Below, in pieces: positions 17,329 through 24,952 of a stretch of 40,290 bases of DNA (position 1 is the first letter of the stretch; each line of letters starts with the position of its first letter). Origin of the DNA: an uncultured Sulfuricurvum sp. (GTDB taxonomy: Bacteria > Campylobacterota > Campylobacteria > Campylobacterales > Sulfurimonadaceae); contig NZ_CALDDG010000123.1 of NCBI RefSeq assembly GCF_937936435.1, positions 1 to 40,290 on the forward strand, read 5' to 3'. The position numbers and the translations under genes are program-made. The notes below the pieces were generated by a model that did no database searches, was not told where the DNA came from, and saw only the letters and a program-made list of their open reading frames with translations.

Positions 17329-18068
17329 TGATAGATAATCAAGCACGTTTGGCAGTATTGATCGATGCGGATAATTCTCAGCCCTCCATCATCGAAGGAT
17401 TGATGGATGAGATTGCGGCACACGGAATCGCGAGTGTCAAACGGATTTACGGGGACTGGACCGATACCAAGCTCAAAGGGTGGAAAAGCGTTCTTCTCGA
17501 GCACGGGCTGCATCCGATGCAGCAGTTTGCCTACACGACGGGAAAAAATGCGACCGATAGCGCGATGATCATCGATGCAATGGATTTGTTGTATACAAAA
17601 AACTTTGACGGTTTTTGCATCGTTTCCAGCGACAGCGATTTTACCCGTTTAGCGAGCCGGATTCGCGAATCGGGAATCAAGGTGTATGGCTTCGGAGAAC
17701 AAAAAACGCCGAAGTCGTTTATCGGAGTTTGCGACAAATTCATTTTTACCGAAAACCTCCGCCGCTCCTCGAACCCAAAAGAGAATGTTCCGGTAAAAAT
17801 CAAACCGGATGGAAAAGCACTCTTGGCCCTTGTCCGCAATGCGGTTGAAGATACGACGAACGAAGCGGGATGGTCGTATCTGGGGGCGATCGGACAAAAA
17901 CTGATCAACAAATCCCCGGAATTCGATCCGCGCAGTTACGGATACAAAAAACTGCTTGATCTGATCGAAGGATTGGGCGAATTCGAATTCAAATTTTCCG
18001 ATCCCCTCTCGGGGTCCCAAGCGGTTCATGTCCGTATCAAACGCCACAAAAGGAGCTATGAAAAATGA
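17328..18068 (+). CDS. NYN-domain nuclease with C-terminal OST-HTH/LOTUS domain
   Basis: A protein of 246 residues. The N-terminal NYN (PIN-like) domain shows the acidic metal-binding residues in VLIDADNSQPS (D13, D15), ATDSAMIIDAMDLLY (D77) and IVSSDSDFTRLA (D102, D104). After a linker (about 145-160) comes a LOTUS/OST-HTH domain with GWSYLGAIGQKLINKSPEFDPRSYGYKKLLDLIE. NYN domains are RNases and LOTUS domains bind RNA or protein partners, so an RNA-targeting endonuclease is the family expectation; the target is unknown. Coupled to the TPR gene (TAATG) and the Nif3-like gene (ATGA). Confidence 0.9.
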   Translation: MIDNQARLAVLIDADNSQPSIIEGLMDEIAAHGIASVKRIYGDWTDTKLKGWKSVLLEHGLHPMQQFAYTTGKNATDSAMIIDAMDLLYTKNFDGFCIVSSDSDFTRLASRIRESGIKVYGFGEQKTPKSFIGVCDKFIFTENLRRSSNPKENVPVKIKPDGKALLALVRNAVEDTTNEAGWSYLGAIGQKLINKSPEFDPRSYGYKKLLDLIEGLGEFEFKFSDPLSGSQAVHVRIKRHKRSYEK

Positions 18069-18787
18069 CGGTTCAGGAAATCTACACTTTTCTCGACGAA
18101 CTTTCCCCTTTTGCATTGCAGGAGAGCTGGGACAATTCCGGATTGCTGGTCGGTGATTTTTCGCAGGAGATTTCCTCCGTCATCTTGAGTATCGATATCG
18201 ATGAAGAGCTGATCGAGACGATCCCCGAAAATGCTCTTTTGATCACCCACCATCCGATCATTTTCGGAGGGTTGAAACAGCTCAAATTCAACCAGTATCC
18301 TGCCAAAATCATCGCTCCGATGATCCGTAAAAATATTTCCAATATCGCTATGCACACCAATTTCGACCAAACTCATTTGAACGATTACGTTGCCGAAAAA
18401 GTGTTAGGCTATCCGATTATCGCCAAAGAGGGATTTGTCGCCTATCTGGGAATAGATGAACCCTATGAGCTGTTTGCGGAGAAAATCAAAATGGCATTGG
18501 GGTTGCCGAATGTCCGCGGTGTTCGTTGTCACGATCATATCAAAACCTGTGCTTTGGTCACCGGATCGGGAGCATCGCTGATGCGCAATATCGAAGCGGA
18601 ATGCTTTTTGACGGGAGACATCAAATATCACGATGCGATGGAAGCAAAAGCATTAGGATTGTCGATGATTGACATCGGGCACTATGAGAGTGAACGCTAT
18701 TTCGGCGAGGTTTTAGGGGGGTATTTGGAAAAATTAGGATTGAGTGTTATAATTTCGCCATCAAAAAACCCCTTCAGCTATCTTTAG
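18065..18787 (+). CDS. Nif3-like dinuclear metal-centre protein (GTP cyclohydrolase 1 type 2 homologue)
   Basis: A protein of 240 residues of the NIF3/YbgI family, which forms toroidal hexamers with a two-metal site; its cellular role is unsettled. Seen: the family start LQESWDNSGLLVGD, the metal ligands in LITHHPIIF, MHTNFD and DIGHYESE, and TGDIKYHDAMEA. It begins in the NYN stop (ATGA). In H. pylori a Nif3-like gene also sits directly before the zinc-ribbon protein and waaA, so the neighbourhood is conserved. Confidence 0.92.
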   Translation: MTVQEIYTFLDELSPFALQESWDNSGLLVGDFSQEISSVILSIDIDEELIETIPENALLITHHPIIFGGLKQLKFNQYPAKIIAPMIRKNISNIAMHTNFDQTHLNDYVAEKVLGYPIIAKEGFVAYLGIDEPYELFAEKIKMALGLPNVRGVRCHDHIKTCALVTGSGASLMRNIEAECFLTGDIKYHDAMEAKALGLSMIDIGHYESERYFGEVLGGYLEKLGLSVIISPSKNPFSYL

Positions 18788-18825
18788 CGCAAATTAGGTA
18801 ATTGTGTAACCCCAAAAGGAATCGT

Positions 18826-19551
18826 ATGAACAAACACCTTGAACAATTGATCGAGCTTTCATTGGTAGATAAAGAGATCGATGCGTTTGAACCGCAGATC
18901 GAAGAAGCGAATCTTCAGTACGAAGCGCTAATGGCAACTCAAAACGGCATTGCAAACGAGATTGCCGCATTGAAACAAGAGATCAAAGACGAACAGATCA
19001 AAAAACATAAAAACGAGCTTCATTTAGCGGAACTTTCCGCAAAATTGGATGATAACAGCAAAAAAAGCGCTGAAGTCAAAACCGAGCGGGAAATGAAATC
19101 GCTTCAGCTTGAAGAAGAGATCGCAAAAGAGCAAGTGAGCTTTGCAAACGAAGAGATCGAACGTTTGGAAAAACTGATCGACCACAAACAAAGCAAAATC
19201 GACGAGCTCGAAGCAAAATCGGCTGAAATCGAAGGGACGATTTCTACGGTTAAAGCGGATGTCGACGTTAAATTGGGACGTATCGACGAAGAGCGTAAAG
19301 AGGTATTTGCCCGCAAAGAGGCGCTTGTCGGTGCGATGAACCAAAAAGGGCTCTCTTTTTACCAAAAAATCCGCCGCTGGGCGAAAAACACGACAGCCGT
19401 TCCGGTTCGTAACCAAGCGTGTATGGGATGCTATATGGCAATCAGTGATAAGGTTTATTCTGACGTTATCAAAGGGGAAGAGATCACAATGTGTCCTCAT
19501 TGCGGTCGTATCCTATATCTAGAACCTTCATCTGACGCAATCGGTGCGTAA
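18826..19551 (+). CDS. Coiled-coil protein with C4 zinc ribbon, FlgZ (HP0958)-like
   Basis: A protein of 241 residues: a long antiparallel coiled coil (about 1-175, very rich in E, K and Q) followed by a C4 zinc ribbon with CMGC and CPHC. The same architecture and the same neighbours (nif3-like before, waaA after) are known for H. pylori HP0958, which protects RpoN and binds flagellin mRNA. A role in flagellar gene control is therefore likely but inferred. The ATG at 18826 follows AAAAGGA; an upstream in-frame start at 18802 is poorer. The stop lies inside the start of waaA. Confidence 0.88.
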   Translation: MNKHLEQLIELSLVDKEIDAFEPQIEEANLQYEALMATQNGIANEIAALKQEIKDEQIKKHKNELHLAELSAKLDDNSKKSAEVKTEREMKSLQLEEEIAKEQVSFANEEIERLEKLIDHKQSKIDELEAKSAEIEGTISTVKADVDVKLGRIDEERKEVFARKEALVGAMNQKGLSFYQKIRRWAKNTTAVPVRNQACMGCYMAISDKVYSDVIKGEEITMCPHCGRILYLEPSSDAIGA

Positions 19552-20707
19552 CGTAGCGTTCGATATTTTTTATACTTTGGTCGCGGCGTTTTTGTACGTC
19601 GCGGCATTGCCGCTTCTTTTTGTCTTATCTTTCAAGAAAAAATACCGTCAGTCGATTCCCGCCCGTTTTTTCGGAAGTAAAAACCCTCCGTTTCCCGAGC
19701 ATGACATTTGGTTTCATGTCTGTTCTTTGGGTGAAGCCAAGGCTATTGCACCGGTGGTGGAGCGATTAAACGCTCACAAGATCGCGATTAGCGTTATTAC
19801 CCATACGGGATTTGAAGCGGCATCGAAATACGCGGCAGAAGTACGGTATCTTCCGTATGAATTATGGCTATGGATTTGGATGAAACGTCCTAAGACCGTC
19901 GTGGTGTTGGAAGCGGAGTTTTGGTATCTGCTGTTTCGGCTGGCACATATACGCGGTGCCAGAGTCATTGCGTTGAATGCCCGTATCAGCGAGCGCAGTT
20001 TTCCAAAATACTATCGCATGCGCTGGTTCTATCGGATTTTACTGCGTCAGTGCGACCGTATTTTATGCCAAAGCAGCGAGGATATGGCCCGTTTTATTGC
20101 GCTTGGGGGGCGTAATGTCGAAGTCGTCGGCAATATCAAGCTGGCTCAGAAAATCGAGGCGACGAAACATTATCCGAAACCCGACGGTCTACTCATCGTC
20201 GCGGCAAGTACCCATGAGGGAGAAGAAGAGGGGATTTTGCGAGGTTTTCTTGCGTACCGGGAGCAAAACCCTTCTGCCAAACTTTTGGTGGTCCCCCGTC
20301 ATCCCGAACGGTTTGCAAAAGTCAGGGAACTGATCGCTCATGTAGCACCGACGGTCGGTTTTTCGTGCTGGAGCGAATCTCAAAGTATTTCGGAAGTAAT
20401 AACCCTGATCGATGCGATGGGAGAACTTAATAATTTTTATGCAATCAGCGATATTGCGATCGTAGGAGGGGCATTCGTCCCGATCGGCGGGCATAACCCG
20501 CTGGAACCCGCAACGTTCGGATGTAAGATTATTACCGGGGAAGAGATATTTTTGCAGCGTGAGCTGTTCAAATACGTCTCTCATGTCCAGTTTACATCGT
20601 TGCAAGGGGTTGCGGAGGCATTGAAACATGCGGAGTCACTGCCTCCTTCACAGATCAACGGAAACGTTGACTTAGATAGAGTATTAGATAATTTAACGGA
20701 GAAATAA
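19544..20707 (+). CDS. waaA: 3-deoxy-D-manno-octulosonic acid transferase WaaA
   Basis: Adds Kdo to lipid A at the inner membrane (GT30). It has 387 residues: an N-terminal membrane anchor (about 8-29), WFHVCSLGEAKAIAPVVE, the conserved SVITHTGFEAA, VVLEAEFWYL with the catalytic-type acidic residues, LNARISERS, and C-terminal IGGHNPLEPATFG. The start is a GTG that overlaps the previous gene by 8 bases; there is no in-frame ATG before the anchor, so GTG is the best choice. It is followed 1 base later by the pseudouridine synthase, an order shared with H. pylori. Confidence 0.93.
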   Translation: MRNVAFDIFYTLVAAFLYVAALPLLFVLSFKKKYRQSIPARFFGSKNPPFPEHDIWFHVCSLGEAKAIAPVVERLNAHKIAISVITHTGFEAASKYAAEVRYLPYELWLWIWMKRPKTVVVLEAEFWYLLFRLAHIRGARVIALNARISERSFPKYYRMRWFYRILLRQCDRILCQSSEDMARFIALGGRNVEVVGNIKLAQKIEATKHYPKPDGLLIVAASTHEGEEEGILRGFLAYREQNPSAKLLVVPRHPERFAKVRELIAHVAPTVGFSCWSESQSISEVITLIDAMGELNNFYAISDIAIVGGAFVPIGGHNPLEPATFGCKIITGEEIFLQRELFKYVSHVQFTSLQGVAEALKHAESLPPSQINGNVDLDRVLDNLTEK

Positions 20708-20708
20708 A

Positions 20709-21446
20709 ATGGAAAAACCAAAAGCGTACAAGCTTCTCGCAGAGCAAGAGGGGATATCCAACTCTGAGGCCAAATCATTGATTGACCGGGGTTTGGTATA
20801 TGTCGGAAATAACAAAGTGATGATCGCACGGGGCGAGATCAGCCCCAAAACGATTTTTACGGTTCAAAAAGTGGAAAAAGTACGTCCGATTTTTGAGAAC
20901 GATGATCTGATCGTCGTCGACAAACCGGCATTTGTAAACTCGGACGAAATCGAGCGGCAGTTCAAAGGGGCCCAGTTGCTTCACCGGCTTGACCGGGAAA
21001 CAAGCGGTGTCTTGATGTTGGTTAAAAACGAAGAATTCCGTCTTAAAGCGATCGGCGAGTTTAAAAAAGACAAGGTTTACAAAGAATACGTTGCATGGGT
21101 GGACGGAATCGTCAGCGAACCGTTTGTGGTCGACCAGCCGCTCATCACGGAGAAAAAAGGGAACAAAGCGTATACCAAAGTGGCTAAAAAAGGGAAACCT
21201 GCGATTACAGAGGTGACACCGCTGGAAGTATCGGCGAAGAAAACCAAAGTCCAATTGATCATCCATCACGGACGTACCCATCAGATCCGTGCTCATCTCA
21301 AATTTGCGCAGCATCCGATTATCGGAGATGAGAGCTACGGCGGACGTCCCTCGAAACGGGTAATGTTGCATGCGAAGAAAGTGACGTTGCTGGGGAAAAC
21401 GTTTGAAGCTCCTGAGCCGAAAGTGTTCGCCCATTTCGGGAGTTAA
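20709..21446 (+). CDS. RluA-family RNA pseudouridine synthase with S4 domain
   Basis: A protein of 245 residues. An S4-like RNA-binding region (about 1-55) precedes the catalytic domain with LLHRLDRETSGVLMLVKN; the aspartate (D95) is the nucleophile of the family. HHGRTHQIRAHLKFAQHPIIGDESYGG is the second family signature. Target is probably 23S rRNA or tRNA uridines but cannot be told from sequence. GGAGA precedes the ATG. This is the last gene before the 314-base gap. Confidence 0.92.
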   Translation: MEKPKAYKLLAEQEGISNSEAKSLIDRGLVYVGNNKVMIARGEISPKTIFTVQKVEKVRPIFENDDLIVVDKPAFVNSDEIERQFKGAQLLHRLDRETSGVLMLVKNEEFRLKAIGEFKKDKVYKEYVAWVDGIVSEPFVVDQPLITEKKGNKAYTKVAKKGKPAITEVTPLEVSAKKTKVQLIIHHGRTHQIRAHLKFAQHPIIGDESYGGRPSKRVMLHAKKVTLLGKTFEAPEPKVFAHFGS

Positions 21447-21455
21447 TATTTTTTG

Positions 21456-21671
21456 TCCTTTTCTTTATTAGAAAAGAAAAGCGCCGTTCAAACAGAACGC
21501 TACCAGCCGTTTGGGCACTACTGCCAACGGCTGGGCTCTAGGTGTGTTTTCGCGGCATAATTTATAAAATAATACCTAAAGCCGTTCCAAAGGCAGGAGT
21601 GCCGAGAGGAACGAGCGTTCTTGGATCACGATATGCTCTTTTGATACTTTTCTGACTAAACAGAAAAGTAT
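21456..21671. repeat. Candidate intergenic hairpin element bounded by related palindromes
   Basis: Left edge: CTTTTCT/AGAAAAG (21458-21464 with 21470-21476, 5-base loop). Right edge: ATACTTTTCTG/CAGAAAAGTAT, 11 perfect pairs (21644-21654 with 21661-21671). Both share the core CTTTTCT...AGAAAAG. Inside are CGTTC/GAACG (21485-21489/21495-21499), a long stem on CCAGCCGTT/AACGGCTGG (21503-21534), and a two-step stem CGTTCC/GGAACG (21583-21588/21608-21613) enclosing GGCA/TGCC. GGAACG is followed by GCGTTC (21615-21620), which could pair with it instead. The inside is more GC-rich than its edges. A dispersed intergenic repeat or a structured RNA are both possible; the left hairpin could also end the upstream transcript. 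Confidence 0.5.
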
Positions 21672-21708
21672 AAGACGATAATAAAGTCTAAATCAAGAAA
21701 AAATTAAG

Positions 21709-21714
21709 TATAAT
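21709..21714 (+). promoter_or_regulatory. ffh promoter -10 box
   Basis: Perfect TATAAT followed by GCG, 46 bases before the GTG start of ffh and just after an A-rich tract. The same TATAATGCG string precedes yajC at 40096. Confidence 0.6.
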
Positions 21715-21760
21715 GCGAAACTTTTTAGCCCCTTATACAGGTACCATTTAGGAGTTTTTA

Positions 21761-23107
21761 GTGTTTGATACGCTAACCGAATCGTTTACATCCGCCATCC
21801 GCAAAATCCGTTTTCACGATGATGAAAAGGCATTGAGCAAAGCTCTCGGCGAGCTTAAAAAAGCCCTTTTGAAAGCGGATGTGAATCATAAAGTCGTTAA
21901 AGAACTGATTGATTCGGTTGAGCTTCAAACCAAACAAAGCGGCATCGGGAAAGACCAATTTCTCAATGCGCTTCGCAGCTCTTTATATGAGCTGCTTGAC
22001 GTAAAAGGGAAATCCGGATTCGTCTACGCTCCGGTATCACCGACCGTTATCTTAATGACCGGGTTACAGGGATCGGGTAAAACGACAACGACCGGGAAAT
22101 TGGCAAACTGGCTGAAAACCCGTCAGAAAAAACGTGTATTGGTCGTTGCGGCGGACTTGCAGCGTCTTGCTGCGGTAGAGCAGCTTCGTCAGGTGTGCGG
22201 TGCCATCGATGTCGAATTGTACGCTGACGATGCGACCAAAAATCCGGTCGAAGTGGTTAAATCGGCATTGGAACACGCAAAAAAAGTGTTGGTAGACGTC
22301 GTACTGATCGATACCGCGGGACGACTTGCGATCGATGATGAACTGATGGGTGAATTGGCCGAGGTCAAAGCGGTCGCAAATCCTCATGAGATTTTCTATG
22401 TAGCCGATTCCCTCAGCGGTCAGGATGCTGTCCGCACTGCTGCGACGTTTAACGAGAAAATCGGGATCGACGGGGTCATCCTTACCAAATACGACGGCGA
22501 CTCTAAAGGGGGTGTAGCCCTCGGTATCGCCTCTCAAATTCAGGTACCGCTTCGCTTTATCGGTGCGGGCGAAAAAATGGAAGATCTTGAGATTTTCCTT
22601 CCGGAGCGTATCGTCAACCGCCTGATGGGTCTTGGTGATATCGAAGGATTGGCGGAGCGTACGGCATCGGTGATCGATGAGAAAAAAGCCAAAGCATTGA
22701 CCAAGAAGATCAAAAAAGGGGAATTCAACTTTAACGATTTTCTCGAGCAGATGGAAAGTCTCAAAAAAATGGGGAGCATGAAGTCTATCATGGGGATGAT
22801 TCCCGGTATGGGCGGCATGGCATCGGCACTGAAAGATTTTGATTTGGAAAACTCGGGTCAGCTTAAGCAGATCAAGGCATTGGTCTCTTCGATGACGATG
22901 AAAGAGCGCGAAGACCCTGAATTGCTCAATAACAGCCGTAAAGCCCGTTTGGCAAAAGGGTGCGGTTTGGATATCGTCGAAGTAAACCGCATTTTGAAGC
23001 AGTTTAAAAACGCATCGAAAATGGCGAAGCGATTCTCCGGGAAGCAGGGGATGAAAGACCTCCAAAGCATGATGGGGCAGATGCAGGGAATGCGTTTACC
23101 GCGCTAA
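21761..23107 (+). CDS. ffh: Signal recognition particle protein Ffh
   Basis: The SRP GTPase that brings membrane proteins to the translocon with the SRP RNA and FtsY. It has 448 residues: N domain (1-90), G domain with P-loop GLQGSGKTTTTGKLA (101-115), VAADLQRLAAVEQL, DTAGRLAID and TKYDGDSKGG, and a methionine-rich M domain (about 300-448; KKMGSMKSIMGMIPGMGGM). In the G2 segment the usual DxxRPAA reads DLQRLAA. The start is GTG, seven bases after AGGAG. It heads the rpsP-rimM-trmD-rplS block, as in C. jejuni. Confidence 0.97.
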   Translation: MFDTLTESFTSAIRKIRFHDDEKALSKALGELKKALLKADVNHKVVKELIDSVELQTKQSGIGKDQFLNALRSSLYELLDVKGKSGFVYAPVSPTVILMTGLQGSGKTTTTGKLANWLKTRQKKRVLVVAADLQRLAAVEQLRQVCGAIDVELYADDATKNPVEVVKSALEHAKKVLVDVVLIDTAGRLAIDDELMGELAEVKAVANPHEIFYVADSLSGQDAVRTAATFNEKIGIDGVILTKYDGDSKGGVALGIASQIQVPLRFIGAGEKMEDLEIFLPERIVNRLMGLGDIEGLAERTASVIDEKKAKALTKKIKKGEFNFNDFLEQMESLKKMGSMKSIMGMIPGMGGMASALKDFDLENSGQLKQIKALVSSMTMKEREDPELLNNSRKARLAKGCGLDIVEVNRILKQFKNASKMAKRFSGKQGMKDLQSMMGQMQGMRLPR

Positions 23108-23113
23108 TAGCCC

Positions 23114-23160
23114 CCAAATGCTAAAGACTGTGTTTAGAGAGAACCCAGTCTTTAGCATTT
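23114..23160 (+). promoter_or_regulatory. Perfect 16-bp inverted repeat between ffh and rpsP
   Basis: CAAATGCTAAAGACTG (23114-23129) is the exact reverse complement of 23145-23160, with a 15-base loop. A T-rich run (TTTTTCTTTTACTTTT) begins about 14 bases after it. It could be a weak terminator for ffh, an mRNA stabiliser, or a leader structure of the ribosomal-protein genes; the stem is too AT-rich and the T run too far for a standard terminator. Confidence 0.6.
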
Positions 23161-23249
23161 GAAGCGGCTTAGAGGTTTTTCTTTTACTTTTGTGGGTAAA
23201 ACACTCTTCTAAGCTTCTTGGTGCAAAAAAAACATTTAAAGGACACACA

Positions 23250-23480
23250 ATGGCAACAGTCATCCGTTTAACCCGTATGGGTCGTAAAAAACAACCTTTC
23301 TACCGTATCGCGGTAACAGACAGTCGCAAACGCCGTGACGGCGGTTGGATCGAATTGATCGGATATTACAATCCGATGACAGACCCTATCACTACCAAAG
23401 TAGATGAAGAGCGTCTAAACTACTGGTTGAGCGTCGGTGCTCAAATGTCAGACCGCGTTAAAAAAATTACCGGTAAATAA
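23250..23480 (+). CDS. rpsP: 30S ribosomal protein S16
   Basis: A small-subunit protein needed for 30S assembly. It has 76 residues with the family start ATVIRLTRMGRKKQPFYRIAV and SRKRRDGGWIELIGYYNP. The ATG at 23250 follows AAAGGA; the frame is open 60 bases upstream, but that would add a non-conserved peptide. The KH-domain gene starts 2 bases after its stop. Confidence 0.97.
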   Translation: MATVIRLTRMGRKKQPFYRIAVTDSRKRRDGGWIELIGYYNPMTDPITTKVDEERLNYWLSVGAQMSDRVKKITGK

Positions 23481-23482
23481 TC

Positions 23483-23722
23483 ATGGTCGCGGACTTCGTC
23501 GCAGGTTTTGCTAAACTGATCGCAAGTTACCCGGATGAGATCCGGGTAGAGTCGTTTGATGGCGACGAGGTGACCGAAATCATTTTGTATGCCAATCAGG
23601 CAGATGTGGGCAAGCTGATCGGAAAAGAGGGGAAAATGATCGGTGCGATCAAAACCGTCATTTCCGGATGCAAAGCCAAAGACGGGAAAAGTTACCGAAT
23701 CAATGTCGAACCGCTTTCGTAA
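23483..23722 (+). CDS. khpA: KH-domain RNA-binding protein KhpA
   Basis: A single KH domain of 79 residues with the GxxG loop in LIGKEGKMIGAIKTVI. KhpA proteins bind RNA and are conserved between rpsP and rimM in many bacteria, as here. Its exact role in this lineage is not known; elsewhere it pairs with KhpB, which is not in the window. The last 20 bases overlap the proposed start of rimM. Confidence 0.93.
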   Translation: MVADFVAGFAKLIASYPDEIRVESFDGDEVTEIILYANQADVGKLIGKEGKMIGAIKTVISGCKAKDGKSYRINVEPLS

Positions 23723-24257
23723 TTCAACCCCGCAAAATCTTCTCCATGTCGCCACATTAGGCCGCACCGTCGGTTTAAAAGGGGACATGAAACTGAATCT
23801 CTTTACCGATTTTCCCGAACAATTCACTCCCAATGCCTCTTTCACCCTTGAAAACGGCAAAGAAGTAATTCTTACCTCCTATAACCCTGAACGCGAGCTG
23901 GTTCACATACAAGGGATAGATACCCCCGAAGCGGCGAAAGCGCTGACCAACGGAAAGCTTTTCACCACTTTTGAAGCAACGCGCGAGCGATGCAATTTGA
24001 GTGAAGGTGAATTTTTCTGGTTTGATCTGCTTGGGGCGAGTGTTATAGAAGGTGAGACTCTTTTGGGTCGTGTTCAAGAAATTGAACGGATCGGTGTACA
24101 AGATTATCTGTTGGTCGCAACGGATGAAGCACTTGTCGCAAAAGGGATGCCGGCTACGTTTCTTATCCCTTACATCGACCACTTTATCAAAACAAGCGAT
24201 GCTGCGTCCAAGGTAATAACCGTAGAGGGTGGATTGGATCTACTGGAGGCATCTTGA
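23703..24257 (+). CDS. rimM: Ribosome maturation factor RimM
   Basis: Helps mature the 30S head domain by binding S19. It has 184 residues. Seen: HVATLGRTVGLKGDMKLNLFTD (RimM N domain), EGEFFWFDLLGASVIEG and a PRC-barrel end with FLIPYIDHFI. The ATG at 23703 lies inside khpA and gives an eight-residue N-terminal lead before the conserved start; the ribosome site there is weak, as expected for a coupled gene. The stop overlaps the trmD start (TGATG). Confidence 0.93.
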   Translation: MSNRFRNSTPQNLLHVATLGRTVGLKGDMKLNLFTDFPEQFTPNASFTLENGKEVILTSYNPERELVHIQGIDTPEAAKALTNGKLFTTFEATRERCNLSEGEFFWFDLLGASVIEGETLLGRVQEIERIGVQDYLLVATDEALVAKGMPATFLIPYIDHFIKTSDAASKVITVEGGLDLLEAS

Positions 24258-24952
24258 TGCGTTTTACGTATGTGACGATCTTTTCCAATTTGATCGAAGG
24301 GTATTTCCAAGATTCTATCCTCAAACGGGGGATAGAAGCGGAAAAATTTTCGGTTGCGTATTTGAACCCGAGAGATTTCAGCGCCTCCAAGCACCATAAA
24401 GTAGACGACACGGCTGCCGGCGGGGGTGCCGGTATGGTAATGACGCCGCAGCCTTTGTTTGACTCTCTGCGAACTCTCGACGATGACGCTCACATCATAT
24501 TCGTCGCTCCGGTAGGAAAACAATTTACCCAAAACGATGCCAAACGCCTTGCCGGAAAGCCGCATGTCGTTTTCGTCAGCGGACGGTATGAAGGGATCGA
24601 TGAGAGGGTTGTAGAACGTTTTGCGGATGAAGTGTTCAGTATCGGCGATTATGTTTTAACCGGAGGAGAATTACCTTCATTGGTGATGACCGATGCTATC
24701 GTCCGAAATATCGAAGGGGTGCTTGGGAACAGCGAATCTTTGGAGTATGAAAGTTTCGAATCTCCACTTTTGGAGGCCCCTTCATTCGGAAAACCCCCTG
24801 TCTATGAGAATATGCATGTTCCATCAGAATACTTAAAGGGAAATCACAGTAAAATTCGTGCACTAAAATCGTCTCTGTCTGAATGCAAAACAAAATACTT
24901 CAGGCCTGAGCAGCTTCAAAAGCATAAACTAAGGACATCTTATGAAAAATAA
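24257..24952 (+). CDS. trmD: tRNA (guanine-N1)-methyltransferase TrmD
   Basis: Methylates G37 of tRNAs with a CCN, CUN or CGG codon assignment, preventing frameshifts. It has 231 residues of the SPOUT trefoil-knot fold: VSGRYEGIDERVVE, SIGDYVLTGGELPSLVMTDAIVR and an AdoMet loop between them. A GGAGG seven bases before the ATG at 24257 decides the start over the TTG one codon earlier. Its last 11 bases overlap rplS. Confidence 0.97.
   Translation: MRFTYVTIFSNLIEGYFQDSILKRGIEAEKFSVAYLNPRDFSASKHHKVDDTAAGGGAGMVMTPQPLFDSLRTLDDDAHIIFVAPVGKQFTQNDAKRLAGKPHVVFVSGRYEGIDERVVERFADEVFSIGDYVLTGGELPSLVMTDAIVRNIEGVLGNSESLEYESFESPLLEAPSFGKPPVYENMHVPSEYLKGNHSKIRALKSSLSECKTKYFRPEQLQKHKLRTSYEK

Larger units (their letters stand above)
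21447..21760 (+). other. 314-base gap between the pseudouridine synthase and ffh
   Basis: The only gene-free stretch over 300 bases. It contains five hairpins in about 215 bases (see the repeat entry), then about 40 AT-rich bases with the ffh promoter. No plausible gene with a start and ribosome site is visible on either strand. The SRP RNA signature is absent. Confidence 0.7.

Noticed and set aside
21449..21560. Small open frame through the hairpin element
   Set aside because: Open only because it is short; no start codon with a ribosome site, and composition is set by the palindromes.
21447..21760. SRP (4.5S-type) RNA gene next to ffh
   Set aside because: The conserved GGTC/GGAAGGAAGCAGCC-type apical signature is absent on both strands; the hairpins have unrelated sequence.
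22064..23065. Long 333-codon frame on the minus strand
   Set aside because: It lies wholly inside ffh, mirrors its codon positions, has no ribosome site and resembles no protein.
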